From contig NW_012236529.1 of assembly GCF_000787575.1 (NCBI RefSeq), positions 1,488,001 to 1,552,000 of the forward strand: DNA of 64,000 nucleotides, read 5' to 3'. The number at the start of each line of letters is the position of its first letter. Positions within the stretch are counted from its first letter, which is position 1. This DNA comes from Acytostelium subglobosum LB1. Its lineage: Eukaryota > Evosea > Eumycetozoa > Acytosteliales > Acytosteliaceae. The position numbers and the translations under genes are program-made. The notes below the pieces were generated by a model. It worked only from the letters and a program-made list of their open reading frames with translations. It made no database searches and was not told where the DNA came from. Below are positions 30,318-41,451 of the stretch, piece after piece.

Positions 30318-32774
30318 TTACTGAGCCTTTGGCTTGTACTGAGCAATACGGAACTGGCAGAGCAAGTTACGTGCTGCGTTGGAGTGACCATAGACATCAC
30401 CCTTGAACATCTTGGTGGCGTCGCGACCAAGACCCATGTTGATGTAGTTGACACCACCTGGATGCTCGTCGACAAACTTCTCAACGTCATGAACGACGTT
30501 GTCGATGATGATCAACTTGCGACCTTGCTTGTGGAAGGACTCAAACTCCTCGTGAGTCATGATGGGCAACTCGTCAATGTCGACGCCCCAGTGGATGGTC
30601 TCCTTGATCCTGTCTGTGAGCTTGAGGTTCATCTGGACGATGCCCTTCTTGATCTCATTCTCGGAGAAGGTGCGCAGGTCGTAGGCGAGGCCGACGATCT
30701 CGCAGATCTTGATCAACCACTTGGTTGGGTCGTAACCAAAGGTCCAGTAGGCGTTTCTGTAGTCCGATGGGAACTCGTGGTGGAAGTTGTGGTAGCCCTC
30801 GCCAAAGGTCAACACGGCGGTGATGATGCTGTCGCGTGGGGTGTGGTTGTCATCGTAGGGCGAGGTGCCCCAGAAGTGGGCCAACGAGTTGACCATGAAG
30901 GTGGAGTGGTGCACGGTCACAAGACGCAGCACGGCGGCGTAGAAGTAGCCGCCCATCCAGTCGCCCCAGCCGAGACCGGCGACGAGCGTTGGGAGGATGA
31001 TGCCCATGAAGAAGGCGACTGGGACGTAGTTGCGATGCTGCCACATGACCCATGGGTCAGCGTTGAGATCGTCAATGTGGGACCTGCCAATCTTCTTGGG
31101 GTCCTGCTTGATGAGCAACCAGCCGAGATGGGACCACCAGAATCCGTGGTGGGCGCTGTACGGGTCCTTCTCAGTGTCGGTGTAGCGGTGGTGAGCGCGA
31201 TGGTCACGGGACCACCAGCGGCATGAGCCCTCAATGGCACCGGCGCCGGCAAACAGCAGCAGGATACGGAGGGGTGTGGAGGCAGTGTAGGCACGATGGG
31301 CAAACAGGCGATGATAGCCGGCTGTGATGCCCAGACCAGTGATGTGGTAGTAGATGAACGACCAGATAAGGGTGTTGCGGGTCAGTGGCACGTTGAAGAT
31401 GCCATAGATACCAATGAGTGGGGTGGAGGTCAGCAGCACAAAGTGGATCCAGTTGATGTTCTTGAGGAACTCGGGAAGGGAGCGTGGTGGACGCTGCTCT
31501 GGGGTCTTTGGCTCGGCGACGGCTGGCTTGGCGATTGGGGTGCTGTCGAAAGGAGTGAAGATCTCGTCGGAGAAGGTCTTGGACTTGGTGACGAGCTCGC
31601 GGAACAGGTCAAGCTCAAAGGTGCACTCGTAAATGTACTCGCCCCACTGCTTGCGGAAGGACTCGTAGGCGAGACGCAGGTTGTAGTGAGGGATGGTCAC
31701 GGCGATCTGGCGGGGAAGGCCAAAGTTGATGTCCTTGACGACGAACTCGAACCACTTGGGGTAGGTGATGTGGACCAGGTAACGCTTGTCCAATGGCTTG
31801 TCCTGCTGGTCGAGGAAGGGAACACGGGGCAAGAAGGTGAAGGTCGACACGAGCAAGTGGCAGATCAACCATGGAGCCAACCAGTAGTTGAGCACTCCGC
31901 TGAGACCAAAGAACTTGAACACCAATGGGAAGAAGATACCGGCAAACACGTAGACCAGAACGATCGAAGACAAGGCCTTTGCCTTGTCCTTCTTGTCCTC
32001 AACCTTCTTCAAGTTGAAGTAGTTGCCAGCCCAGTTAGAGATGCTTAGCAACCAGAACAACTTTCCGGTGGCCCAAGTCTTAATGAAAGATGAGTTGGAA
32101 GATTGGAGATTCCTGTAAGTGTATGGTGAATGTGGAAGTTGTGGCCAATATGTTAGTGTTTCCGTGTTTCCGTGGGGGTGTTTCCGTGTTTCCGTGTCTG
32201 TGGCTGTGGCTGTGGCTGTGTGTGTAGCTACTCGCTAGACTTTAATAAACTTACAATCTCTCAATAATCTTCCAGGATTGGAATGGGTAGAGCAATGGAA
32301 GCATAACAATGGTTCCAATGACAGAGTTAACAAGTGGTGACTTGGTGAATGACTTGTGGTTGCAGTCATTTCCAATAACAAACAACTGTTTGATTGAGAG
32401 GGTAAGAGTGGAAGTGTGATAGAGATGAGTTAGTTACTCATTCATTCACTCATTCATACTCAATCAATCATTCATTATTATCATATACATACACCGGTGA
32501 TTGAAGCACCTCCGAGGAACCAACCGACTGGGTAGAGATAGGATGGTACTTTGTTGATAAAGATGATGGAGCAGGCGATGAAGAAGATGGTGAGCAGGAG
32601 CGAGGAGTAGGCCTTGAGTTCACTCTTCTCAAACACATCCTTGGGGAGGGAATCGACGATTTGTTCCAAAGTGATAGTGTCAGGTATTTGCTTTGGCGAC
32701 TTCCTAATTGTCTTTATGTTCTTGTAAAGAACGGGTGGGTATGACTTGGCTGATGCGCCACTTCCTTTACCCAT
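30318..32774 (-). CDS. Fused desaturase: degenerate delta-12-like domain, delta-9 acyl-CoA desaturase, cytochrome b5
   Basis: Model: complement(join(30318..32112, 32255..32385, 32493..32774)), 735 residues. Residues 1-315 match a full delta-12 acyl-lipid (DesA-type) desaturase in order: PDTITLEQIVDSLPKDVFEKS, FVIG-NDCNHKSF, PLLYPFQSWK, LNYWLAPWLICHLLVSTFTF, YLVHITYPKWFE, KDINFGLP, TIPHYNLRLAYESFRKQWGEY. The histidine boxes are broken: HDCGH reads NDCNH (100-104), no HxxHH follows W132, and the third box (HVPHH in DesA) reads GLPRQ (269-273). Residues about 350-620 are a delta-9 desaturase with intact boxes HRLFAHR (405-411), HRAHH (442-446) and HNFHH (579-583), plus NSLAH. Residues about 655-730 are a cytochrome b5 domain (HPGG at 688-691; second haem His about 714). 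The C-terminal part should make oleate- or palmitoleate-type acyl-CoA at the ER. The front domain looks catalytically dead. Confidence 0.9.
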
Positions 32775-34140
32775 TTTGTTATTATTAATTATTTAGTTAT
32801 AAGTTATATAAGTAGATAATATAATATATATATAATATAAAGTAGATAGATACAAGATAATAAGATATTTGATTGATTGGATGAATGAATGAAAGAATGA
32901 AAGAGAATGTTGGAGAAGAAGTAGGAAATATGGCAAAGGGAAGTTGTTGGTCGGCTCTTTGGTTCAATGTGTGACAGCAAAGACGCGAGTAGGGACGGAC
33001 GGGTCTAGGATGGGGACGTCTCGCTACACAACAACATCAACATCCAACAAAAGTGATTAATATTCTTTAATAGCGATCGCTAGTAAGTATCAACAGGTCA
33101 CTCTCTCTCACTATGGACAACAAGAGTCGGCTCAATCAAAGCAATCAAAGGGTCGTCTGTGTGAATAAGAGTGTGTGATGGATGGATGAAGTTGATGATG
33201 TTGTCAGTGATGCAAAAATGATACCCGATGGTATCTAGCATCCCACCCTCCCCACCAGCCCCCTTTGCCTCCCTCGTTCTCTTTGGTAGTGGAGCCTGCA
33301 GGATTGGGGTTCCCGCAGACACCACACTCACCCAATGATCAAAGTGATGCAAAAACAGACTTTAGAAAGTAGATATCAAAAGTTGAGTGTGGGTATGAGT
33401 GAAGGTTCTGCGGAATGATCGTGTGTTAATCAAAAGAAATCGAGCCGCGCACCATCACCACTCGACATTGTATTCTAATTAGGCAATGCATAACACTTGT
33501 AAGACTTCGGGTATTTGTCGTGACGCTAAACGTCACAACATGACATCCTCTAAAAGGTCAACTTCATGTCGTCGATGATGGATGGACTTGGTATCCATCA
33601 CTCATTCATCCATACCTGAAGGATTCATAATTTATCTTCTTCTCCATTAATCTCATATTCCCAACATTCTACCTCCCTGCTGACCAGCTCAAGATAGATT
33701 GAATGGTTTAAACCATGGCTGAGGTTGACCAAAAGCGTACATTCGCTTCACTAAAGTCATCATTTCAATCCTATTAAGTGACGTCGGGGTCGAATCAATC
33801 TTAAATATCTGACGGGACGGATTATGTACTTGAAATGGAAATGATGACTATTCAGACTGATGAATGATCGGGGTTAGTCTAGTCCTTCCTTGGGTACCAA
33901 GGCCAAGATTGTGTATTCTTTGATGAGTCCTCAACACTTAGTCCCATAAACTCAGAATTCAATGACTCATCAAGATAATGACAACCATGCCACCTATTCA
34001 CTTACCCGTACCCTACCCTTACCCTTGCCCTCGCCCTAACCCTTGCCCTCACGAACCCCAACCCTCGTTTGAAAAAAGGCAGTGAAGTCGTGTGATTCAT
34101 TAACCAAGTTAGATTGATTGATGAGATATAGATAGATAGA
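32775..34140. other. Divergent spacer with several palindromes
   Basis: Upstream of the desaturase (minus) and KDSR (plus) genes. It contains a TA-rich block (32800-32850), the palindromes TAGCGATCGCTA (33071-33082) and ATGGTTTAAACCAT (33703-33716), a TGACGctaaaCGTCA hairpin near 33520, an inverted pair GTCATCATTT/AAATGATGAC at about 33756-33850, and a degenerate CCCTNN tract at 34001-34067. No protein gene is supported. A structured RNA in 33440-33960 is possible but I cannot name one. Confidence 0.5.
34001..34067 (+). repeat. Degenerate CCCTNN telomere-like tract
   Basis: A run of CCCGTA, CCCTAC, CCCTTA, CCCTTG, CCCTCG, CCCTAA, CCCTTG, CCCTCA and related units lies 75-140 bp upstream of the KDSR start codon. 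Only one unit is exactly CCCTAA. It is the same kind of tract as the one in the kelch intron. Confidence 0.75.
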
Positions 34141-35302
34141 ATGTTGTATATAATATTGGCATTGGTGGCATCTTTGGTGCTGTTCTTTGCTTATGGCAAG
34201 AAGGGATACAGTTTGAACAAGAAGAATGTTGTAGTCGTTGGTGGTTCAAGTGGCATTGGCAAACAATTGGTCTACTCACTGCTCAATCGCAATGTGGCCA
34301 GAGTAGTCATTGTATCAAGATCAACTACAAAGATGAGAGAGGTCATTGATGAGGCACCAGAGGTATATATGATATGCCCATTCATTCATTCATCATTGAT
34401 TCATTCACTGACATGTATACATTGAACAGCATGACAGAGCAAAGTTATCAAGCTATTCATGTGATGTAACAAACAAGGATCAAGTACAGGCTACATTCAA
34501 AGAGATACTGAGTGACATTGGAAGGATTGATTGTTTGGTCAACTGTGCAGGTAGGGTATCATCACTCATTCAATCATCTCAATCAAACTCGCTGACTCAC
34601 TCAATCAATCAATCAATCTTGTAGGTCTGGCAGTACCAGGCTACTTTATTGAGCAGAGCGATGATGTATTTGAGTCGACAATGCAATTGGACTACTTTGG
34701 TACATTGTATGCTACCAAGCAGGTCGTCCCACATATGATTGACAATGGCGGTGGTCACATCGTGTTTGTGTCGTCCACCTGTGGTCTTATCGGAGTGCCA
34801 GGTTACTCTACATACTGTCCTGCCAAGTTTGCCGTTGCAGGACTGGCCCAGACTCTTAGGTCTGAGCTACTGCCCTACAAGATATCATTCTCTGTCGTCT
34901 ATCCACCAGACACAGATACACCAGGGTATGTTGTTGTTGTTGTTGTTATAACATCATTTGCCAAGCTAGCTTTCTAACCAACACTGTACATGTACATATA
35001 GCTATGCACAGGAGAACCTTACAAAGCCAGAAGAGACAAAGATCATCTCTGGAGGAGGCAAGGCCGTCTCACCAAAGGTGGTGTCCGATGCCATTGTCAA
35101 GGGAGTAGAGAGTGGCGACTATCATATCGCAGTGGACATTCCAACCAAGTTGTGCGCCATTCTCTCGCCTGGATTGACTCCATTCTATTTCCCTTTCTTT
35201 GACATCATCCTGGCACCCATCTGCAGACTGGTCGGCATCATTGCCATGAACCAGAACGATGGTGAGGTTGTCAAGGCCTGGAAGAAGAAGAACAAGAAGT
35301 AA
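34141..35302 (+). CDS. KDSR: 3-ketodihydrosphingosine reductase (short-chain dehydrogenase)
   Basis: Model: join(34141..34362, 34430..34550, 34625..34925, 35002..35302), 314 residues. It reduces 3-ketodihydrosphingosine to dihydrosphingosine with NADPH, the second step of sphingolipid synthesis, on the cytosolic face of the ER. An N-terminal membrane helix (MLYIILALVASLVLFFAYG) is followed by the Rossmann motif GGSSGIGK, a conserved CDVTN acid/Asp motif, NCAG, then the active site: Ser in FVSSTCG and YCPAK (Tyr-x3-Lys). The string YPPDTDTPGY with KPEETK after it is the KDSR hallmark and separates it from other SDRs. A C-terminal hydrophobic stretch (FFDIILAPICRLVGIIA) and the basic tail KKKNKK suggest ER retention. 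All four exons join in frame. Confidence 0.93.
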
Positions 35303-35550
35303 AGGCTTAGCTAGCTATGAGTGTCGACCCTGTCGTCCAACAGTTATTCCGCCCATCCAATTACTACAACTACTCTGGTTGGGTTTCGTTGTTTGGTTAA
35401 AGTAGGAAGTAGTTGATATCCATTCCACACTGAAGAAAGGTTCTTCTTTGTTATTATCAAGTTGGTCATTGGTAGTTGAAGGTTGAGTTTGTTTGGTATG
35501 TATGATTGGTTGGTTTGATTTATACAAGACTAATCGATGCTCCTGCTGAT

Positions 35551-35582
<32 letters not shown>

Positions 35583-35861
35583 CTAGTTGTCGTAGTTGTC
35601 GTCATTGCCAGCGCCATAGACAAGGGCTAGGCTAGGCTAAGATAGGCGAGGTGTGGAGTTGTGATGAGAGATGACCATTGATGAATGGAAGTGGCTGGAT
35701 GTGTGAAACTGTTTGATAGGGATGCTGGCCATTGCGCGCCAGCCTGTCGAATGTTTGAGAAATATACAAAGGAGTGTACCATCTATGTTTGCCATCATCG
35801 TCGTCATCGTCAGTTATCATGACACGACAAGACGAGCGACAAACATAGAGTCGCTTCTACC
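35303..35861. other. Convergent spacer
   Basis: Between the stops of KDSR (+) and the phosphatase (-). It carries a (GTT)n run at 35556-35581 that would encode poly-Gln on the minus strand, and a CTAGG-rich patch near 35624-35650 that recurs at 63805-63830. A minus-strand frame of about 100 codons starting at 35617 is discussed under rejected items. Confidence 0.5.
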
Positions 35862-37386
35862 TCATCGACTTTGCGCCTTTTCGCGCTGCTTAAGTTCGTC
35901 GGCAATCGTAGCGTAACAAAACAGATATTGTTCCTATTGATTTGATGACGACATTGTTAGTCTTGTTCATGTGACATCCACATCCAATCAACATCCAAAC
36001 CCCGACATACCAATTGTTGTACCATGCCAGGTCTTTGCTTTCTAAGGTTGTCGACGATGGAGTAAATGTTAAAGTTGATGCGATCATTCTCTGCGGCATT
36101 GTCTATCCTGCTCATGACGATGTGCACGGTGCAGAAGGTGCCGGTGCGACCAACGCCCGCGCTGCAGTGGACGACGATAGGCGCCCGCTGGCCATCGCGC
36201 TCAATCGATTGCTTCTGTTTCGTGTTGATCTGGTGCATCAGATATCGCAGCGGCTCTGTGTCGTTGGGCGCGTTGTGATCGGGCCACCCCTCGTATTGGT
36301 AGTGTGTAATGATCCTCGATTGGTTGAGCTGCGAGTTGGTGAGTGTAAAGGTGCGGATAATGATCTCGCGGGGCAGGTCGCGCACAATGCTGGTCATCTT
36401 GACGGCGAACTGGTCGTACTCGATGCGGTCGCTCTCTGACCAATACCGATCACACTTTGGTCGGCTATTCTCCAACTCCTTTGACAACATAACAACGATT
36501 GTTGATCCATTCTCCCAGACCATTCTCCAAAAGTCAACAAAAGTGTTCTGCAATGGTCCTTGAGTGCATATGTATTGCTTATAATGTTCTCCTCCCTGAT
36601 TGGATTGAATTGGATTGATTGAGTATGAGTGAGTATGAGTGATTGATTGGTTGAGGGCTAGTCGCGAGGTCCAATCCAAACATACAGCGATAAAGTTAGC
36701 GTTTATATAGTCTGATCCCTCCAAGCCATCGATCTTCTCAAGCTTGACTCGTGTCGTGTCCCCTGTGATGATGAATGAGTGTCGTCAGTTAGTGATGTGT
36801 CGCCATCCAGATGGGTTGGTCCATGATCGATCAATCACTTACAGGGTACAATGTTGGTGTAGCGATTCTTTGATGTATTGTATTTCAGATTGCCTTCGAC
36901 TGTTGAGTGACTTGACTGTTGGTAGGCATACTCGAGTGCCAGGAACTCCTCCTTGAGTCTGTTTTCCGACTTGATGTGCTGGAAGAGATCGTAGACTGGC
37001 TTGGAGAACTCTTCGTGGTAGGCCGTGAGCGTCTCGCTCGTCGATGACTTGACCGAGGGCAGCGCACTCAGTGACGCCATGCGCGTAAACACTGGCTGTG
37101 ACGACGACAGACTCAGACTAGAGTTGGAGCGCGATGTCGATTTTGCACTATTGTTCATTAGAAGTTGTTGTTGCATACTGGTGCTGTTGTTGGAGATGGA
37201 GCTAGTGCTGCTGTTTGAACTGTTGAGATATGATGCTGAAGTGCCGCCCACTGAATGATTGAGCTTTGGAGAGTTGGGCAGCGAGGTGGACGAAGACGAC
37301 AGTGACAATGTCGATGTCGATGTCGACGATGATGACAAATGAAACGTCTCATCTATTGAGCTTGTAGAACTTCTAAGATTATTCAT
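35862..37386 (-). CDS. Protein tyrosine phosphatase, classical non-receptor type
   Basis: Model: complement(join(35862..35933, 36011..36595, 36686..36762, 36843..37386)), 425 residues. It removes phosphate from phosphotyrosine. A Ser/Thr-rich N-terminal half leads into the PTP domain at about residue 150: KNRYTNIVPWDTTRVKL (across exons 1-2), DYINANFI, YICTQGP, FWRMVWE, the acid loop GWPDHNAP, then the signature IVVHCSAGVGRTGTFC with the catalytic Cys and Arg, and a final helix RPGMVQQLEQYLFCYATI. The intron 36596-36685 (90 bp) is stop-free and a multiple of three; reading through it would break the conserved NANFIA-GGEHYKQY joint. I start at the ATG at 37386; the frame is open for about 60 more codons upstream, but without an ATG. 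The domain is like that of Dictyostelium PTP1-3. Confidence 0.9.
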
Positions 37387-38843
37387 TCTATTAATGTGTT
37401 GTAGTCTTTGATCTAATGTTGTTGTTGTGTAGTATCTTCTGTTGCTGTTGCTGTTGTTGATGTTGTTGAGATAACAATGTTGCTGCTTCTGTTGTCGATG
37501 ATGATGATGATATTGTTGACCTCCTTTGCAAACTCGCGACACACAAAGCGACCAACGTCTATCAATCTTGATCACAGATGCAATGTTTGATTGGTTGATT
37601 TGATTGATTGTTTGATTGAATGATTCTTGAGACTTGATTAACTGACTGAATGATTGATGGTAATATCTTAGTAATTGATGAACATTGATATCAAGGTGTA
37701 TCTGTAGATATTAATTATTATATATTATATATCTTGTTCTTGAACAACACACATGTACTTTGTTCCCTTCACTCACACACACACGCACACACCTCACATC
37801 ACAACTCAATCAAACTAGATGAGAGTGTGTTAATTAAATTAAAAAATAAATAAATCAAAGAATGGTTGGTTGATTGATGGAATCACATTCGTTGATCATA
37901 TCAAGTAATAATGTTGTTTGTATCCTTTGTTCATACATCATTTCATTCAATCTCTCTCTCTCTCTTATGCACTCATTCATTTATAATTGAATGAATATAA
38001 GTTGGTGATAGAGAGAGAGATAAAAGACAAAGATAAAGACGTGATGATACCAAGCCATTCATTCATTCAATACAATCACTCTCTCTATGAATCATTCATC
38101 ACATCACTTGTATCTAATATTAATTCACATTAAATATATAAACAACTATCAATGACGACACCTCTCCCTCATTTTGTTCATCTTACACACTTGACTAGTC
38201 AAGATATTACTATCTTACACTTAGGCCCTCGCACTTACACATTCAGAACCATCATCAATTCAAAGTTCCAATCAAATTTCCCCCCGATCAACTCACACAC
38301 ACGTCAGAGGATGAACAACAACATCATCAGCTGACCTGGAAGTCCTTTTGGATCGACCATATTGACCCCCCTCTACATGGATGAGTTGACCTTGCCATGG
38401 GTCCTGTCCTGTTTGCAGGCATAAAGGCCCCCCACAATGCTTCATCGCCGGACACGAATTGATTGAGAGTGTGTGCGAAAAGACGGCCTGCCAAGCGGAT
38501 TGGTCCGCAAATTACTTGTCCCACACCTTTTCGGCATATCTTCTGATCAATCAAGAGATTGATATGTACCTAAGGGTGGCCACCACCACTACCACCCATT
38601 CACGAATGATCACAAGCTGATATCACAATCACGTGATGCCTTGACATCCGTCGACCCATCGATGTGTGTATGTATGGATGTATGGTACATGTATGGCAGG
38701 GCTCCACGGATGTAAGGGACCAAACCAGGTGGCAACTCAACATCAAACCCAATCATTCATTCATTTATTCAATTATCCAATTATTTGTTATCCTTCTATC
38801 CATTATACATACACAATAACAATATACCATCTTCCAACTACCC
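37387..38843. other. Divergent spacer with CT/GA hairpin
   Basis: About 1.45 kb between the phosphatase start (minus) and a + strand gene. The first 190 bp continue the phosphatase frame without ATG and may be 5' UTR. A large imperfect hairpin is formed by (CT)n at about 37951-37964 and (GA)n at about 38009-38020, with ATTCAT/ATGAAT between. A 60-codon + frame from an ATG at 38152 (MTTPLPHFVHLTHL...) resembles, at its first codons, one about 670 bp before the next paralogue. I cannot show that it is a gene. Confidence 0.45.
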
Positions 38844-40204
38844 ATGAGCTCGATTGGAGAGGCTTCTCTGTTCATGGTGGACAACACAATATCTGGGGAT
38901 GAAGGTTCAATATTGTTCGGCGTCCGTGATGATTCCTCCAATGAATTACCATCAATAGACCTTCCATATGTGTCTCCATTGGCTATATATGACACATATA
39001 TATTCAACCCTACCTACAACAACAACAACAACAATAATAATAATTATTGTTCATCGTCCCTACCTGCCAACGATCATCCATCTATGATGCCAGTATTATC
39101 TGTGGAATCTTCATCACATTTGAGTGTCAGAGATGAGAGCCCCCCAAACTCCTCCCCCAATGATGGTGTCCATGAGCCAACAACTACCACCATGACCTCG
39201 ACCACGATCACCACCAGCTCGTCATTTGTTCGGGATCAAGAGACGACAACCATCACCAACATCCTCTTTCCCAACAAACAACAACAACAACAACAACTAC
39301 AATATCAAACAGTTGTAACAATTGATTTTGATAATGATCTTCCACCATCGTCGTCACATCCGGTTGATGAAGATGGCCCCGCCGCGGTTCCCCAACTACA
39401 TCATTCCATCCCCGTGTCCAATGGTCATGAGGTGCTATTCCCTCCTTCAACTATGTTGACAACATTGCCATCAGGTCCCAATACTGATGAATATATCGTC
39501 ACCAATCATGGAGTCACTCTTCTCTTCCATTTCCGCCACTATAACCTGCCAATGAAGGAACTGTCCGAGAAGTTCAAAACTATTATACTCCGGGTAATTT
39601 ATGGTTTCACCAAGAAAGAAGTTAAGGAGGTATGTAGACTGTCGTTCTATTCATTCATTCATTCATTCATGTTTACTTACTCAATCCATCAACATCGATG
39701 AACAACTAATTATAGTTTCTTCAAAAGAAGTTTGAGTTTCCTTCTCACTCAAATGCTAGATTGGACAAGAAGCTCGGTGAATCGACCATTAGTCGATTCC
39801 ACCAACTAATTCATGAGTGTTGGATCCTTGCGACCTATCGAAGGAACCAAAACGATCCAATACTTGAGGTATTCTGGGAGGTACTCAAGGCTCAGAGTGT
39901 CTTGGATGGTACTCGGTTTATCCGTTGGCCAACTCTCCGATGTGGTGGGTTGAAGCCTCTCGAGGAATCAGTTCCAGAGGAACTATACAGAAAGTATCTT
40001 GGTCTATTCAACAATGGTATTCACTTCAATTGTTCTAGACTAGAGTCCAGAAGAGATGGTATGTTGAGGAGAATCCTATCCCATTATGAGTACCATACGA
40101 CAGACAAAGAGGAAAGAATGAGGTTGTTCTATGGACGTATCCATGATACAATTATGGATTTTAGGGCCATGAGACCAATGAACAAGAAGATGAGGTTTAA
40201 ATAA
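38844..40204 (+). CDS. Dictyostelid-specific protein, unknown family (tandem member 1)
   Basis: Model: join(38844..39629, 39716..40204), 424 residues. The N-terminal 200 residues are low complexity: poly-Asn, poly-Thr/Ser and poly-Gln, with a repeated VRDxS motif (GVRDDSS, SVRDESP). The conserved part begins at about 215 (TNHGVTLLFHFRHYNLPMKELSEKFKTIILRVI) and runs to the end. A helix with the pattern ECWILATYRRNQNDPILEVFWEVLK matches the downstream gene at 41452. No catalytic motif, zinc site, signal peptide or membrane helix is seen. The helical C-terminal half with many charged residues could be a protein- or DNA-binding fold, but this is a guess. Confidence 0.75.
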
Positions 40205-41451
40205 TAATAATCCATCACTCAATCACGCAATCATTCAATCATCATTAACACTCAATCAATCAATCATTCAATCAATCCATCAAATAAATACTATCACAAA
40301 GCAAATACCGATGGTCATATCTAGTTTGCAACTGGTCGTGGATGGATGTTGACCAATGTCGTCAATCGATACAGTCTCGGTGGATAATGTATGAAAGAAT
40401 GAATGAGTAATAGGGTCTGGCTTCTCCAGATAAACCCTTTTCTCAATAGACCTGAGATACACACAACTAATATTATTCCCGTCGTTCACTTCTCTGTCTA
40501 TTCACTTGTAGTTACAACAACATGAAGATGACATTGTCTCTGTCGTTTTTGAAAACAAGGTGGGGCGTGATGGTGAGTCATCGCTTGGAATCATTGAACA
40601 GTTTTGTTTGTAGTTGTTGTTCATTCATTCATTCACTCATTCATTAGTTATGTCAAGGTACTGCACTGGTGAGGACAGAAATAGAGATAGAGAGATAAAG
40701 ATATTCAATTATATTTCTTTATATTATTTATTCATCAACTCAGTCAGTTAAGTTGTTCAGAGATCATAAACAAACATGTATCAATGACGACATCCCACAC
40801 CCTCATTGGAGTAGCTCCCTCCCCATTAGACATATCCAAAGGGATGGATGGTTGATGACGAGGATGTTTGTTGCATTGCCAGCCACCACACCCTCTCGTC
40901 CGTCTCTTCAAGCTCAACATAATCAATCATCGCCTCACCAACAACAACACCAACAACACCATCAACATCAACATCACCTGACCAAACCAACTTCCAATCA
41001 GATTTCTGTCTCAAAAAGGTGTCGTCGCTGGTTTCGGGTCATTTGCATGATGCACCTTCAGCCCTCCCCTCGAGGTCCACCTTGCGTGAGTATGCCTACT
41101 TGGTGGTGAATTTGCTTTCTAATGGGGTGCACAGCAGGACTGGACACGCATCATTGATTAATTGATTGATTGAGCGGGGGGTATTGGACCCGCCCATCAA
41201 TCGGTATTCTATTCAGATCAAATAGAGATTGTGTATATCGGTCCTCTCTCAACCTAGCCGGACAGACAACCATTCACGAAAGGATCAACATGGCTGCAGC
41301 TGGATGATATGATATCTCAATCAAGTTGTGGTGGAGTGCCAATGTTAATTAGGATGGAGAACACAACCCAAACACTAACTTTTAATACTCCTAAATACAC
41401 TCAATCACTATATAAATATATATATATATATATTATTGTTGTACACCCAAA
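40205..41451. other. Spacer between tandem paralogues
   Basis: About 1.25 kb. It holds CAATCA repeats after the first gene, TTCATTCATTCACTCATTCATT at 40621-40645, CAACAACACC and CATCAACATC repeats at 40938-40980, a (TA)n run at 41420-41433 next to the second gene's start, and a short ATGACGACA-starting frame at 40783. No full gene is supported. Confidence 0.45.

Noticed and set aside
30177-31226. 349-codon + strand frame opposite the desaturase gene
   Set aside because: It is the antisense shadow of a GC-rich, strongly conserved coding exon on the minus strand.
31296-32048. 250-codon + strand frame over the desaturase front half
   Set aside because: Antisense shadow rich in Val, Glu, Gly and Leu, as expected from reversed Lys/Asn/Leu codons; no motif.
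35315-35617. Minus-strand frame of about 100 codons with poly-Thr and poly-Gln from an ATG at 35617
   Set aside because: The only features come from the (GTT)n repeat. The rest matches no family, and its stop lies 12 bp from the KDSR stop. It could be a small gene, but there is no positive evidence.
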